A stretch of 59,595 bases of DNA from contig PJRA01000160.1 of NCBI GenBank assembly GCA_016987375.1, positions 541,178-600,772 of the forward strand, read 5' to 3'. The first letter of the stretch is position 1. The number at the start of each line of letters is the position of its first letter. The translations under genes and the position numbers were made by a program. The notes beneath the pieces were generated by a model. The model made no database searches and was not told the DNA's origin. It was given only the letters and a program-made list of their open reading frames with translations. The stretch is from Brachionus koreanus. Its lineage: Eukaryota; Rotifera; Eurotatoria; Ploima; Brachionidae. Shown here piece by piece: positions 44,193-55,976 of the stretch.

Positions 44193-45612
44193 CTATTTAA
44201 ATCAATATTTTTCAGTTTAAAAGTAATCAATTTATAAAAAATTGCAGTTTATTTTTGAATATTTACAATATGAATCTTATTTATTGTGTGAATCATATGT
44301 TTAAATTGAAAAGTAATAATATCAATTTGAAATCGCTAAATTCAAGAAATTTTTAAAATAACTGGTAAAATAATTGACATTAGTTATTTTTTGTTAAGGC
44401 AATAACATTAAGTATTCTGAAAAGTTAATCATTTTTTTTAATTAAAAAAAGGAAAAACTTTTTACTTAACACTTGAGAAACAAATATTCATCATTTCTAT
44501 TGATTTTTGCTAAAAGATTAAGTTGTTCCTTTTAATTCAATAAACTTTTGATCATATTTAAATAGCTAATTTAGTGAAAAATAAGTGAAACTCTAGGAAC
44601 TTATTTATTTTTTTCAATATAAATTAATTTCAATTAAAGCTAAAAATATAATTCAATACTTAGATTATAAAATAAGATACAATAAGAATAGTCAGCAGCC
44701 TAGTATTAACAACTTTAAACATTATAAAGCATGTTCACGTGGTTCCTTAGGCATTTATGAAATTAATTAGATTCAATAAAAATCTTCAAAATTTAATAGC
44801 TTCAAAAAATATTAAAATCAATCTGATAATTTTAAGGAATTCAAAATTTTAATAATCAGAATTCTAACTAATTATTTGCAAAACTCGCTAATCCTTGATT
44901 GATTTTTTTCTTCAAGATCAAATACCAATAAGCAATATTTTTAATACCAGGTTTATTTGTTTTGTAAATAAAATATATTATTCCAGCCTAATCCAAGTTC
45001 AAGCTAAGTATAGCTAGAATTGAACAAAATTATGCTTAATATTTTATTGTATTAAATGCGCATTAAGCCAAGAACTAGTTTCATTGAATTTTTAACATTG
45101 TATGATAAACTCTTACATCGTCAAATTATGGATTTTAATCTCTGAAACCAGAAGGAACATGTTATTTAACTACTGAGGGAAATCAATTTAAATTTTGATT
45201 GATATGCCTTAAAAGAATAATGTCAAAATTGATAATCAACCGAAAGATTTTGTAATATAAAATAGAGTTTTTAATATCGATTTTATCATTGGAAAAAAAA
45301 CAGTAATTAGCTCTTACATGATTAAGTAAATTTGTAAAGAACAAGAACACCAGCAGACATAAAGAAAGCACCCGGAGTGTTATTGTTTTAATGGTAAATT
45401 TTCTGTTTTGTGATTCAATTTATTTTCGAAATGCTTCCTTTGTTAAATAACATAATAAATTTTTCTATAAAAAAAATATATTAAAAAATTTAATTAAAAG
45501 TCAAGGAAAAAGACCGGAAAATAAATCATTTTTTGGTTCACAATTAGTGGTTTTTCTAGACTAATTTAATTTTTTTTCAGTATTTAAAAAAAAGAAAATT
45601 TATTAGATAAAC

Positions 45613-47520
45613 ATGAATTTAAGCGAGCAGCAAAAGCGAACTTTGCTAAATAAAGACCGGAAAGAAAGAATAGTTAGTCCTTTTGAAAAAGTTTTAAGTC
45701 AGATCAAAATGCACACTCAATTAATTTTAACTTTTCTTGGTGTAAGTCTTGGTATTTTGCTCGGTTTTACATTACGCTCGGCTAATTTGAGTAGTGAGAC
45801 TATTATGATTATATCGTTTCCAGGAGATTTGCTAATGAGAATGTTAAAGATGCTTGTATTGCCTCTTGTTGTGTCGAGTTTAATTACTGGTGTGGCTGTT
45901 CTAGATCCAAAAGCATCTGGTAAAATTGGCCTCTACGCCATCTGTTACTATATTCTATCGACCATTCTTGCTGCTTCACTAGGTAAAAGTGAAAACTTGT
46001 TTCTTAAACAATAGTTTTTTATTTGTAAAATTTACAGGTATAATACTTGTCATAACAATAAAGCCGGGTGATAAGGAAACCAAATCTGAAGTTGGAGAAG
46101 GAACAGCCAAAAGTACTATCACTTCCCAAGATGCCATTATGGATCTTATAAGGTAATAAAAAGAAATTTGAAATTTTTATCTTTGCAAATAGAATTTTAT
46201 GATCATGTTGGACAATTATTTAAAAACAAAAAAATCTTTTAGTACTTTTTATTCAAAAATAAACTGTAGAGAAATATTTTTATTATTTATTAGCCATTAC
46301 AAACTTAAATGCAAAATTGTGACATTTTTTTTTTAATCTAGGAACTTGTTTCCGGAAAATTTGATTCAAGCCACTATTCAACAAGGCCAAACTCATTATA
46401 CATATGAAAAATCCAATTCAATAATCAAGTCTTCTAATTCAAGTGTACTAGGCAATGATAATGAAAAAAAGAAATGGAATTTTAAGTATAATGATAATAC
46501 AAATATTTTGGGGGTAATCGCATTTTGTGTGGCTTTTGGAATGATCATTAGCAGCATGGGACGCAAAGCCGAAATTTTGCTTCACTTGTTCTTGGTATTA
46601 AATGAAATAACTATGAAATTTGTAAAAATAATTATGTGGTAAGATGATTTTATTTAATTTTAATAGTGCAATGGCAAACTAAATTTTTTTTATAAATAAT
46701 CAAAATTTTTCAAAATGTTTAGGTATGCTCCATTCGGAATTTTATTTTTGGTAAGTGGTAAAATTTTGGAAATAGACGACATGGGAAATACTGCTAGAAA
46801 ACTTGGTCTATACATGATAACAGTAATTTTAGGACTAATGATTCATTGTTTCATCACATTGTGTTCTTTATATTTTATAATAACTCGTAAAAATCCTTTC
46901 AAATTTTATTATGGTTGTCTTCAAGTAAAAATTTAATAAAAGACAAAAATTTTGTTGATTAATTTTTATTTAAATTTGACAGGCTGTTATTACTGGTTTC
47001 GGAACATCATCTAGTTCAGCTACTTTGCCAGTAACATTTCGTTGTCTAGAAGAAAATCTAAGAATCGATTCAAGAGTAACACGATTTGTTCTACCCATTG
47101 GAAGTACTATAAATATGGATGGCACAGCTCTTTACGAAGCAGTAGCTCCAATATTCATTGCGCAATTGAACGGAAGAAGCTTGAATTTTGTAGAATACAT
47201 TATTATTAGCTTAACAGCTACTGTTGCGTCTATTGGAGCTGCTAGTATACCATCTGCTGGATTAGTAACAATGGTTATTGTATTGCAATCAGTAGGTTTA
47301 CCAGTAAAAGACATAAGTTTAATTTTTGCAGTGGACTTTTTCTTGTAATTGAATTCAAACTTTTAATCTTTTTTTTATATTTATTTTTAGAGATCGTATT
47401 CGAACGGCTGTAAACATTCTAGGCGATTCAATTGGAGCAGGAATTGTGGATCATTTGTGTAAAAAAGATCTGATACATCAGAATCATGATATTGAAAATC
47501 AGATTGATAACGACTTTTAA
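45613..47520 (+). CDS. SLC1A: Excitatory amino acid transporter (SLC1 family), six exons
   Basis: A sodium-coupled glutamate/aspartate transporter of the plasma membrane. Exons: 45613-45982, 46038-46152, 46342-46638, 46723-46924, 46983-47344, 47391-47520 (491 aa; animal EAATs about 500-570). The N-terminus is cytosolic and basic, followed by membrane segments starting [39 protein letters not shown] and [18 protein letters not shown] are typical EAAT blocks. Hairpin 1 has the serine-rich motif [15 protein letters not shown]. The substrate helix has [10 protein letters not shown], hairpin 2 [17 protein letters not shown], and then [17 protein letters not shown]. All transport motifs are intact. 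The usual DWFLDR reads DFFLDR here. Which vertebrate member it matches best cannot be told. An acceptor TTTTTTTTCAG lies 32 bases before the ATG. Confidence 0.94.
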
Positions 47521-47839
47521 GTTATAAATTGATTTATTTTTTAAATAAAAATTCATAAATGCCGAAACTAGCTAGAATTTTAATTTTTTTTACTTTAGAT
47601 TTTTTATTTTATTTAATTTGAATTTAAATTTTTTAATTTTTTAACAGATGAATAAAAAATTTAAATATTATGTTCTTATTCTAAATTAATTTGGAAACAA
47701 AAGAAATAACTACTTTTTTGTTTATTTATAATTTTTTACTTTTGAGTAGTTATTTTAGAATAATATTTATTTTCAAGGGTTTTTACAACAAAAAAATTTA
47801 AAAAGCAATAATTGCGATAGAATGTATATTTTTAGATAA
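47521..47839. other. EAAT 3'UTR and short spacer
   Basis: AT-rich, no further feature seen. Confidence 0.4.
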
Positions 47840-48290
47840 GCCATAGCATATACTCCGAATTTGGCTTCAGATATTAATAATAATAGCGAAAGATATATAA
47901 ATTATTTAAATAAAACTCTCTAATGTTTGACAAATTTTGAAAATAGAGATATTCTAAGGACCAAATAAATCTATTGATGTAAATAAAAATATCTTATTTT
48001 CCTGCATATTCATTTCATTTAATTAAAACAAGACTGTATTAACAACCAAATATAGATATATCTAAAATCAGCTTAAAATAATAAAAATAAATAAATAATG
48101 ATAAGCAGTAAAAAATTAAGAAAAGAATTATTAAAAAATAGAGAGAAATAGTGGTGACTCTCTTAAATAAATTAAGGCTTTAAAAAATATATTTTGAAAA
48201 TCAACCAAAAAAATGCAAAAAGAATATTCAGGAATAATTAATTTCATAATAATTTAACACTTGTTGGATGATTTAACAAATAATTATTGA
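47840..48290 (-). repeat. 3' flank of FkbM copy D
   Basis: Diverged copy of 38,066-38,648, in the same orientation relative to its FkbM copy. Confidence 0.65.
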
Positions 48291-48540
48291 ATTATTGAAA
48301 AAATCATCTTTACCATTTTATCTAGTTATTTTATACCCATTTTTAACTAAATAATCATCTATTTCTCGTTTTCTTTTTTGTTCTCCGTTATGCTCGACTA
48401 TAATTGAAACAAATTCAAATTTTTTTAAATCCATACTTTTTAAAACATTTAATTCAGCACCTTCCAAGTCAAATGAGAATTATTAGATCTCTTTTGTTTA
48501 TTAAATTTAGATAGAATTTTTTCACGATTACAATTTCACG
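48291..48540 (-). pseudogene. FkbM copy D, internally deleted
   Basis: The minus strand holds the last about 60 codons of the family (EFVSIIVEHNGEQKRKREI region), ending near 48,291. At about 48,480 it jumps straight into the early part (LINKRDLI-like, corresponding to residues 35-50). About 550 bp of the middle are missing, including the FkbM core, so no active protein is possible. Confidence 0.8.
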
Positions 48541-48545
48541 AATAT

Positions 48546-48822
48546 GAAAAATAAATTGTTGCTTGGATACCAATTCAGTCATTGAAAGTTTTTGATTCAA
48601 ATACAAACAAAAAGTTTCATAATTTAAAGAAAAATTAGCTGCTTTTTTAGAATTTTTTAACGATTTTATATTATAATTTATAAAAAATGATGCTGTAATT
48701 AGCTTTCGTTTATTCAGATTTTAAAAGCAACTCATTTTTAAACTATGAAGCTTTTTGTTTGTGTTTGAATCAAAAACTTACTATGATTAAATTGGTATCG
48801 AAGCAACAATTTATTTTTTCTA
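48546..48822. repeat. Large imperfect palindrome between FkbM copies D and C
   Basis: AAAAATAAATTGTTGCTT...ATACCAATT...TTTTTGATTCAAA...CAAACAAAAAG at the left returns as its reverse complement at the right (48,735-48,822), with an approximately 100-bp loop. The 5' ends of the two flanking FkbM copies both face it. Confidence 0.75.
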
Positions 48823-48926
48823 AATTTTGATTAAGGATGTGTAACTTTTAACAGATCAATATTCATCTGATAAAATATTTAGGATAATGTTTAATTTTAA
48901 CTTTTTTTAGAAAATTGAAACAAAAA

Positions 48927-49670
48927 ATGAAAAATATTCAACTTAAAATTTCAGTTTTTGTTTTGGTTTTTTTATTAATATTTTTTTTCTTGAAACAAAA
49001 CAAAACTGTGAAAGAATTCTATTCAAATTTAATAAACAATAGAGATCTAATTATTCAAGAAACAAAACGCTTTGCTGATCAAAGAGTTGATGAATATGAT
49101 CCAGAATTGATAAAATTTGTTCGTAGTTTGATACACGAGCCATATTCAGGAAATAGAAATCTTACAAATCCTAACAAAAATGATTATAGCCAATATGGTC
49201 AAAGTAAATATATGGATGATTTATTAAACAAAAAAGTAGATGGATTTTTTATTGAAGCAGGCGCATACAACGGTGAAGATATTTCGAATACACTGTTCTT
49301 CGAAATTCAAAGAAATTGGTCCGGAATTTTGATTGAACCAGTACCTGATCTTTTCGAATCAATTATTTCAAAAAAAAGACATGCTTTTGCTATAAATGTG
49401 TGCATCGCTGAAAAATATCCAAATGTGGTAAAATTTAGAATAGCTAAATCAAAGTCTTTATCAGGAATAAGTGATCTTATGTCCAACAAACATCAAAAAA
49501 GAGTTGGAGATGTTTATAACGATGTAATGATACCATGTTTTTCATTAAACACAATTTTAGCTAGTCTTAATATTAGAACAGTTGATTTTTTCTCACTTGA
49601 CTTGGAAGGTGCTGAATTAAATGTTTTAAAAAGTATGGATTTAAAAAAATTTGAATTTGTTTCAGTTTAA
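48927..49670 (+). pseudogene. FkbM copy C, C-terminally truncated
   Basis: Starts at the family ATG (MKNIQLKISVFVLVF); an upstream in-frame TTG at 48915 is not needed. The sequence follows copy B (IAKSKS, NDVM) through FFSLDLEGAELNVL and KKFEFVS, then diverges to a stop after one more residue. The last about 40 residues of the family (IIVEHNGEQ...) are lost. Two codons are also missing near residue 27. The core FkbM domain is kept, so a short protein of 247-248 aa could still be made. It may be a recent pseudogene or a shortened paralogue. Confidence 0.7.
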
Positions 49671-49756
49671 ATATTATAGTGCAACTTGTGATTATTTATA
49701 GTGCAGAATGTATTTGATTCCGAAAAAATTTATTTCATTTTCTAAAATATTTTAAA

Positions 49757-50005
49757 TACTTTCGGATCTAAGTCAGACTTAGAAAGTTTATCTCAAATGA
49801 TTGTTGGACAAGATCCTGAGCACTGTATTTTAAGTCAAAGATACACTTCTATCAAAATTTATTTTCTCTTTAAAAGCGAACTTGAATTTTTGCTAAAAGA
49901 AACAAATTTATGCCACACTAGCGCTTATCGCCAAATACTTGGAGCACAAGAAATGGAGAACCAATGTTGATTGACTTCCTTCAAGAAATATATGCAGCTG
50001 CTGGT
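49757..50005 (+). pseudogene. Coding-like fragment of unidentified protein
   Basis: Reads TFGSKSDLESLSQMIVGQ, DPEHCILSQRYTSIKIYFL, FKSELEFLLKETNLCHTSAY and RQILGAQEMENQC, then a stop. A shifted frame gives MLIDFLQEIYAAAG followed by a GTAAAA donor-like site. It is well formed over about 75 codons and clearly non-random, but I do not recognise the family. It lies directly behind the truncated FkbM copy C and may mark what that copy inserted into. Confidence 0.45.
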
Positions 50006-50339
50006 AAAAAATTGTATAAATTTGTTTTTTTTATTAAAATAACAAAGTATTTTCTAATAAAATAGATAAAATTAAAATTTCATTAATTTTTCATCGATGT
50101 AACATGATGAAATGTATCACTCCCAATTGATGTTGCATCAAGCTAATTTTACATGTTTGCATTAGTGTCTCATTTTAAAAATTTTAACCGGGGAATGGGT
50201 TCATTAGAAAATAGTTGAATCTATCTTGGCTATTGAGGCCCATTCACTAATCAAGCATTTCTCTAATTACTACATCCGGTAATTCACCTCTTTTGCGATA
50301 CAATTATATCTCTGATAATTCCATTTTTTCGAATATTAT

Positions 50340-50720
50340 TGAGTCTATTGGATGTAGAGGCCAAAAGGTCCTGTACGAAATTTTAGTCCATATTTCTTGT
50401 ACAAAGTCGTATTTTATTACTTAGTTCATCTAAGTTTTTTGCTCTTCAGCCATTCTCATACACTTTCCCTTTAAAATGGACCAAAAATCTTCAATTAGTC
50501 GTACTTCTGACACATTTGCAGGTTTTCACTGTAATGAGAGCTCACCAAGTCGGGCCAGAACTTATAGTTGCCGTCTGAATGATGCTTTTTAATGAACGGA
50601 ATGACTTTATAGAGTCTAAATAGACAGCTTGATTGACTACAAGTCAACTTTTTCATATGATTGGCCCCGAAATACCACTCTCAGAAGGACCAACCAAACA
50701 AGTGATTTCTACTCAAATTT
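50340..50720 (-). pseudogene. Tc1-like transposase fragment
   Basis: The minus strand reads PFIKKHHSDGNYKFWPDLVS, SHYSENLQ, then NVSEVRLIEDFWSILKGK, VYENG and AKNLDELSNKIRLCTRNMD. The catalytic Asp (WPDL) and Glu (IEDFW) blocks of the DDE domain are visible. About 15 codons are lost between them, and several stops and shifts occur. Confidence 0.75.
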
Positions 50721-50834
50721 CTTAACTTGGGTATATATTGTACTTGCTGGTGTTGCAGCAATATTACTTGTGTAAAATATATCATTTCCATTTATTTTAC
50801 CATGACTGAGAGTGAAATAGGATTTCTTACGTCT

Positions 50835-50873
50835 GGTTATTAGCTTCGTTACTTAGTTCCTCGCAATTAAATA
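50835..50873 (-). mobile_element. Terminal fragment of the TTGCGAGGAAC MITE family
   Basis: In reverse complement it reads ATTGCGAGGAACTAAG then GCTAATAACCAGACG, matching the right end of the MITE at 26,542-26,774. Confidence 0.4.
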
Positions 50874-50879
50874 ACACAA

Positions 50880-51649
50880 TAATTCGAATAAAAACTTTAT
50901 TATAAAAAAAATTATTTTATAAATTATGTTGCATATGAATAATTTTTAATCTGAACGAAAATCATTTTATACTGAAACTCAAATAGCAAGCTTAAATAGA
51001 TTGCCAGATTTCCATCTAACAAAACATTAGAAAAAAAAGTTTAGCTAAAAAAATTAAGAATGAAAAGAATTATTTTCCCACGCTTATTAAAAATGAAAGA
51101 ATTAGTTATCCCGAGCAAATTATATGTGTTCCTTTTTCTCAAAGAAATTAACAGAATTTGAAAAAAAGATAAGATTAAATTAAATACTTAAGAACTTGAC
51201 CGTATTTTTGAGTCTTGGATTAGATAATTTTCAAATAATTTGAAAAATTTTTGAAATGATTTTGGAACTACGAAGATGAAATTTCAAATACTTTTTCAAA
51301 TTTTATTCCTTCAAAAATAAATGATTATGACATTATAAAATGAGAGAAGAGAGCAGCGATACTTTTGTTTCGGTGTTTCTGAATAAAAAAATTAGTTTAA
51401 TTTTTGGATCGCGAAAAAAATATTAAAAAGTCTTTGACAAGGGATTTAAGGGATTAAGAGACAAGCTGTATTACCTAGTTTCAATTCATAAATAAACAAT
51501 TATTTAAAATTGGATGCAAATAGTTTTTAAAAGGGAATAAAATGAATTAAAAAAATGTGTCGGTTGTTTGGAAAAAAGTAAAATTACTAAAAATCTATTA
51601 ACGATGATTGAATTTTCTGATTATTTTTTAATAAATTTTTAATAAAATT
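50880..51649. other. AT-rich DNA, no feature seen
   Basis: No coding or structured sequence recognised. Confidence 0.45.
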
Positions 51650-52345
51650 TTAAAGTGGCGTACCACAAGATCCGTTTTAGGACCAATCCTGTTTGTAATC
51701 TATATAAATGACTTGTTTGAATCGTTTGAAAATCTCTGTTTATCTTATGCGGATGATTTTAAATTAATCAGAACTGTATATGTCGTAACATTATCATCCC
51801 CATAGCTCCAAAAAGGCTTAAATAAACTAAAAGAGTGGTCAAAAGTATGGTCAAACGAATTCAATATACCTAGGTGTAAGTCTATGTAAATTGTCGAACT
51901 CACCATGGTTATCAAATGTCAGATGCGGGAGTCACACATACCCTCAAAGCAGCAACTGAAGAAAAAGATCTTGGTGTAATCGTTGCTGATAACTTGAAGT
52001 GGAGCAGACAGTGTACAGTAGCAGCTGCAAAAGCAAACCGAATTTTGGGCCAGATCAAAAATTTTTTTTCATATCTCGGCAAAGAGACGATACGAGACGA
52101 AGACTTCGCCTAGAATATGCTATAAGCATGTGGTCCCCGTCAGCAAAAAACTGATATCAAAACTCTGGAAAAAGTTCAAAGAAGAGCAACAAAATTTATC
52201 AAACCAATTAAGAAAAAAACGTATGATGAAAAATTGTAAGACTTAAATTTGCAGAGATACAGTTTAAATCAAGAATTGACAATGAAGTGCTTGGATTAAA
52301 TAAAAGCAACGGCTAAGCGAATCATGCGCTGGTTTAGGTTTACTA
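51650..52345 (+). pseudogene. LINE reverse transcriptase, 3' half, degenerate
   Basis: Reads VPQDPF then PILFVIYINDLFESFENL and LSYADDFKLIRT, the YADD catalytic box of a reverse transcriptase. Next come GLNKLKEWSKVWSNEFN, EEKDLGVIVADNLKWSRQ, AAAKANRILGQIKNF and, after shifts, EYAISMWSPSAKN and EKVQRRATKFIKPIKKKTYD. The order is that of jockey/CR1-type ORF2. Many stops; dead. Confidence 0.8.
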
Positions 52346-52944
52346 CTACAACTATCTAATTAAAAAATATTTTATAAAAAAAAATAAAAATAAAAAAAAT
52401 TACAATTTAATTTAAAAAAATTATTATGAAAATAAATAGCTTTTTTAAATTTTTTTTAATTGACCGTGGTATAAGGACTTGATTAATAAATGATATAACA
52501 CTCATTGTACCCCGGGTTCCTTCACTCTTTCTTTGTCCATTTATACCCATTTTTTAGTATTAGCACATGAGAATAAATATTTAGAAATTGAATCTTTTTG
52601 TTTTCTAAATATAGTAATTAATGCCACGCTATTAAAATAAGGATTTTATTTAGTTATCATTGATAATGGTTAAATTTATGTCTTCAAATTATTATGGTTT
52701 TAGTCTTAAACAGAATAACTCTACTCAAATATGTTTTAGGCTTTGAATTTTAGAATATTTTTGGAGAGTTTTGTATTTGAAAAAATGTTTGTCACTGTTA
52801 GTTTCCTTAGCTAATTTTAGATATTTTTTCCCAAATTTTATCCACAAACAAAATATCTTTATCTTGGATTGCCCTTTCATAAAAAAGAGGCCGACTAGTC
52901 TCTTGAATACACTATCTAAATTGCTAGAAAAGGTGATTTAAATA
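52346..52944. other. Spacer between two LINE remnants
   Basis: AT-rich; CCCCGGGTTCC near 52,510 is the only unusual patch. Confidence 0.4.
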
Positions 52945-53640
52945 AGATGGACACATGCCTACACAAGCACAGAATACTATCGAATTTCCAGTGTGGTTTT
53001 TGTCAGCTAAGACAAACTAATGATCAAATTTTCAAAGCTGTTCAGTCTGGTCTTACTGCTTTTAATCGAAATCAAAAGAAGAGAAGGCATTTGATAAAGT
53101 TTGACACAAAGGTCTATTATACAGATCTATTATAGAGATCAGCTTAAGATTCCAAACTACCTTGGAAAATGGATTGCGAACTACCTTATAGAGCTTTGGG
53201 GTAAAAATAGGAAATTTCAAATCTTCTAAAAAAATAATCGAATCAGGTGTCCCACAGGGCAGTGTTCATGGGATCAAACCAATCAGTGGAAAAAATTGGG
53301 GAACATCTAGTAGAAACAAAACGATAACATACAAAGGACTTTTCAGACCACTTGTCATGTCCATGAACAATCAAAATTTATTAGAAGGTATACAAGGGAA
53401 AGCCATAAAGTACTCCTTCAACAAATCTAAATACACCAAATCAACTAGTTATTTAAGGCATTTAATATCAAATAGACATGGTCATTAAATTAGTCTTGTA
53501 AGGTCATTAAATTGGCCTCATTTAGAGTATGATTTTCTAATATGGTGTCCATTTCTAGAGAAAGATAAAAGAATTCTAGAAGATGTTCAATGAAGAGCTA
53601 ATCGTGCTTTTTCTGGTTTAAAAATTTAAACTACAGTCAA
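52945..53640 (+). pseudogene. Second LINE reverse transcriptase, internally deleted
   Basis: Reads HKHRILSNFQCGFCQLRQTN (RT fingers), EKAFDKV-like, then ESGVPQGSVHG at about 53,245 and skips the YADD box. It continues TYKGLFRPLVMSMNNQ, EGIQGKAIKYS, HLEYDFLIWCPFLEKDKRIL and EDVQ. This indicates an internal deletion. It is a different family from the preceding RT fragment by sequence. Confidence 0.7.
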
Positions 53641-54080
53641 AAATAAAATTATTTTAAGATTTTTAATTTGGTTTTTAATTCTTAATCTTTTAGTATATAA
53701 CCTTATTTGAGGGAATTTTACATAAAATTTATCTTTGTCAAGGTAGATATTCAAATGTATTTTCAAAAAGTTTTTGGTTTCCCTCAAAACTGAATGAAAC
53801 AGCTAACCATTTGATAGGAGGAAATTTAATAGTCAAGGGAATGGAAGTATATGTATTACATAATATATAATAGAGTTTTAGAGTGTAGGGGTATATGTTG
53901 AAAAGTTATTGGTTAATTAAATATTAGAGAACTTATCCCTTAATTTAACCGTTAAAACCGTTAAAAACACTAATTTAAAAAGGGTATAAATTAAAGAGAT
54001 TTTTCAATTAATTCATTCTTTCATTTCAAAAAATTTAAAATTTTAAAAATTAGTAATTTCAAAAGGAAACAAAAAGTAAC

Positions 54081-54560
54081 TCTGCCGTCTGCAGGTCCCA
54101 AGCCCTGGTGAGAAAAGAGGAGGTAGCTGACAGCCACTATAACAACAGCAGGAACATCAGTTGTAGTGGTCTTCTACGTAGTTAGCAGAAGAGCTGTAAG
54201 ATGGGCACATAGATCTAGAGTCTTTGTCCAAGTCTTGTCGTATGAATGTGCCGCTGGCCCAGACCATCATCGAGTATAGAATCCGAAAGGAGCGGGAGCT
54301 TGTTTTACAGCTGACCCTTGCAAATAGACGTAACTTTGGAAGCTTAAAGTTAAGACATTTTCAAATAGAGAATGTCGCTTGGTTTGTGGTTCCAAGCTAG
54401 TTGTAAATAGTTGCCGAGTTCGCAGCCATTGAGTGCTCGGATGAGTGGCGCTGTTTATGATGAACGTCCCACTGGCTTCTTAGGGGAAGGCATCAGTCAT
54501 AACTTTGCCATTGCCGGTCCCCAGCCCGGATGAGAAAAGAGGAGGGTGGCTTTAAAAGAG
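54081..54560 (+). mobile_element. GC-rich non-coding block with a duplicated 46-bp motif, probable LINE 5' end
   Basis: The motif with core GGTCCCAAGCCCTGGTGAGA then AAAGAGGAGG at about 54,090-54,133 recurs as GGTCCCCAGCCCGGATGAGA then AAAGAGGAGGG at about 54,508-54,548. No ORF spans the block. Similar GGTCCCAAGCCCGG-GAGGAGGGT blocks are known to me from the untranslated ends of invertebrate non-LTR elements, which is recall, not a search result. Confidence 0.5.
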
Positions 54561-54831
54561 AAGACTATTGTAAAGTCTTCAATTAATTTTTTAATTAGTA
54601 ACCATTCCATGAAAAAAAATAAAATTTCATTGAAAATAAATTAAATAGGACTAGAGAAACATCCACTTAGAATATATGTAAAAACATTTTTATTTTAAAA
54701 GTTTAAAAAAAATTTTTTTTTTTATAATATCAATTAAAATAGCCAAGCAGTTAATTTCAAAGGTACTGTTAAACTGAATTTGTCAATTAGGGGATATAAA
54801 AAAATTCTACCTTTACCAAATGGTGATTTAG

Positions 54832-55037
54832 TTAGAGGAACAAGAGTAAAAGAATTGAAATTTCGTCAATATCTTGGTCATCATCACTAGCCTTAAAATT
54901 TCCGATTTGATTTGATTTAAAATAAATTGGTATTTTTTTCTCATCAAATCTAATACTCAAATTGATTTTTTTAATATATTCATCTTGATAAACCAAAGTG
55001 AAACCTTTTTTAAAATAATCCAACTTAGCAAATGTTC
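54832..55037 (-). other. Possible last exon of an unidentified gene
   Basis: After a CTATTAG acceptor (55,038) the minus strand reads TFAKLDYFKKGFTLVYQDEY, IKKINLSIRFDEKKIPIYFK, then SNQIGNFKASDDDQDIDEIS and a hydrophobic end. The composition looks coding. INLSIRFDE..IPIYF is faintly like the last strands of Rad9-type sliding clamps, but this is too weak to assert. No upstream exon was found within 600 bp, so it is probably a fragment. Confidence 0.3.
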
Positions 55038-55153
55038 TAATAGAAAATCAATTAGATTCATTTACAGATGATTTTCAAAAGATAATTTTTTTATTTTTTA
55101 AATATTAAAGAATTGTACATGAAATTGTAAAAGAAAAATATTAAATTAAAAAT

Positions 55154-55339
55154 TTGTTAAAACATAAAATTCAGTTTTTCATTTTTGTACTAAGTTTTCA
55201 CATTGTCGGCGTTTTCATGTGTCAATTTACAAAAATGATTTTAGACGGTGCTTCAGAACTAATTTTTGACACAAGTTTATTAAATGAAATCCGAAACGAA
55301 ATTAGACAAACTATTAAGAAAACAAAGATTTCAAGTTAA
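55154..55339 (+). other. Small hypothetical ORF or exon
   Basis: 61 codons; the end MILDGASELIFDTSLLNEIR, then QTIKKTKISS, looks coding. The acceptor-like GTACTAAG before FHIVGVFMCQF is repeated exactly with the following TTTTCACATTG at 56,448. Family unknown. Confidence 0.25.
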
Positions 55340-55669
55340 ATTGATTGTTTATTTTTTCTTGCTAATTTTTTTCCAATAAAAATTTTCACAAAAAAATAGA
55401 TCTTAAATTTTATCTTTATTTATCCTAAGTTTTTTTTTAAAAATCCCTACCAAAATAAAAATTGATAGTTATATCTAAATCTTTTCAAATGCGTAGTTAA
55501 ATATTAAAAAAATTTTTTTTAGAAAGTACAATGCTTTAACAAAAGTTTGAAATTAAAAATTTTACAAAACTGTAATTATGTGCGAGATTATTTTTTTGAT
55601 TGTAATTTAAACTGTTTTCCATTTTAGCAATTTAATTTTAATTTAAAATGCTAATAATTTATCGATTGA

Positions 55670-55890
55670 CTAATTTACTCTTTGTCTACACCATTTATGT
55701 CTAGCTTTTCTGTCTTTTGATGTAAGCAACGGTTTTGCAACTACGTCGTATGATCTCAAACCAAAATCCAATAATCGATTTGATAATGTGGATTTACTAG
55801 CTAGTGCCTTGTTATCTGCGCTCCAATATAAGCCAAGTTTTCTTAGGGACATTTTAGGGTTTGACCGGAACAGCTGACGAAGAACCCATG
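55670..55890 (-). pseudogene. Tc1-like transposase, DNA-binding half
   Basis: The minus strand reads NVSWVLRQLFRSNPKMSLRK, LGLYWSADNKALASKSTLSN, RLLDFGLRSYDVVAKPLLTS and KDRKARHKWCRQRVN. This is the helix-turn-helix to linker segment of Tc1-type transposases (KPLLT..R..R..W). The catalytic half is missing and a stop follows at 55,670. Confidence 0.75.
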
Positions 55891-55976
55891 ATACATTTAT
55901 TATTTCATTTATTTTATTGATTTATTTTTCTCACCTCAATTTTAACACAAAAATTGACTTTCAATTTGAATTCAAT

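Larger units (their letters stand above)
40051..45612. other. Long intergenic region with two GC-richer islands and a palindrome
   Basis: No protein-coding gene recognised over 5.5 kb. Islands at 40,855-41,060 and 43,296-43,610 and a palindrome at 44,050-44,192 are listed separately. The rest is very AT-rich. Confidence 0.45.

Noticed and set aside
54508..54548. Firm call of an HDV-like ribozyme
   Set aside because: I could not pair a full double-pseudoknot by eye; kept only as a hypothesis.
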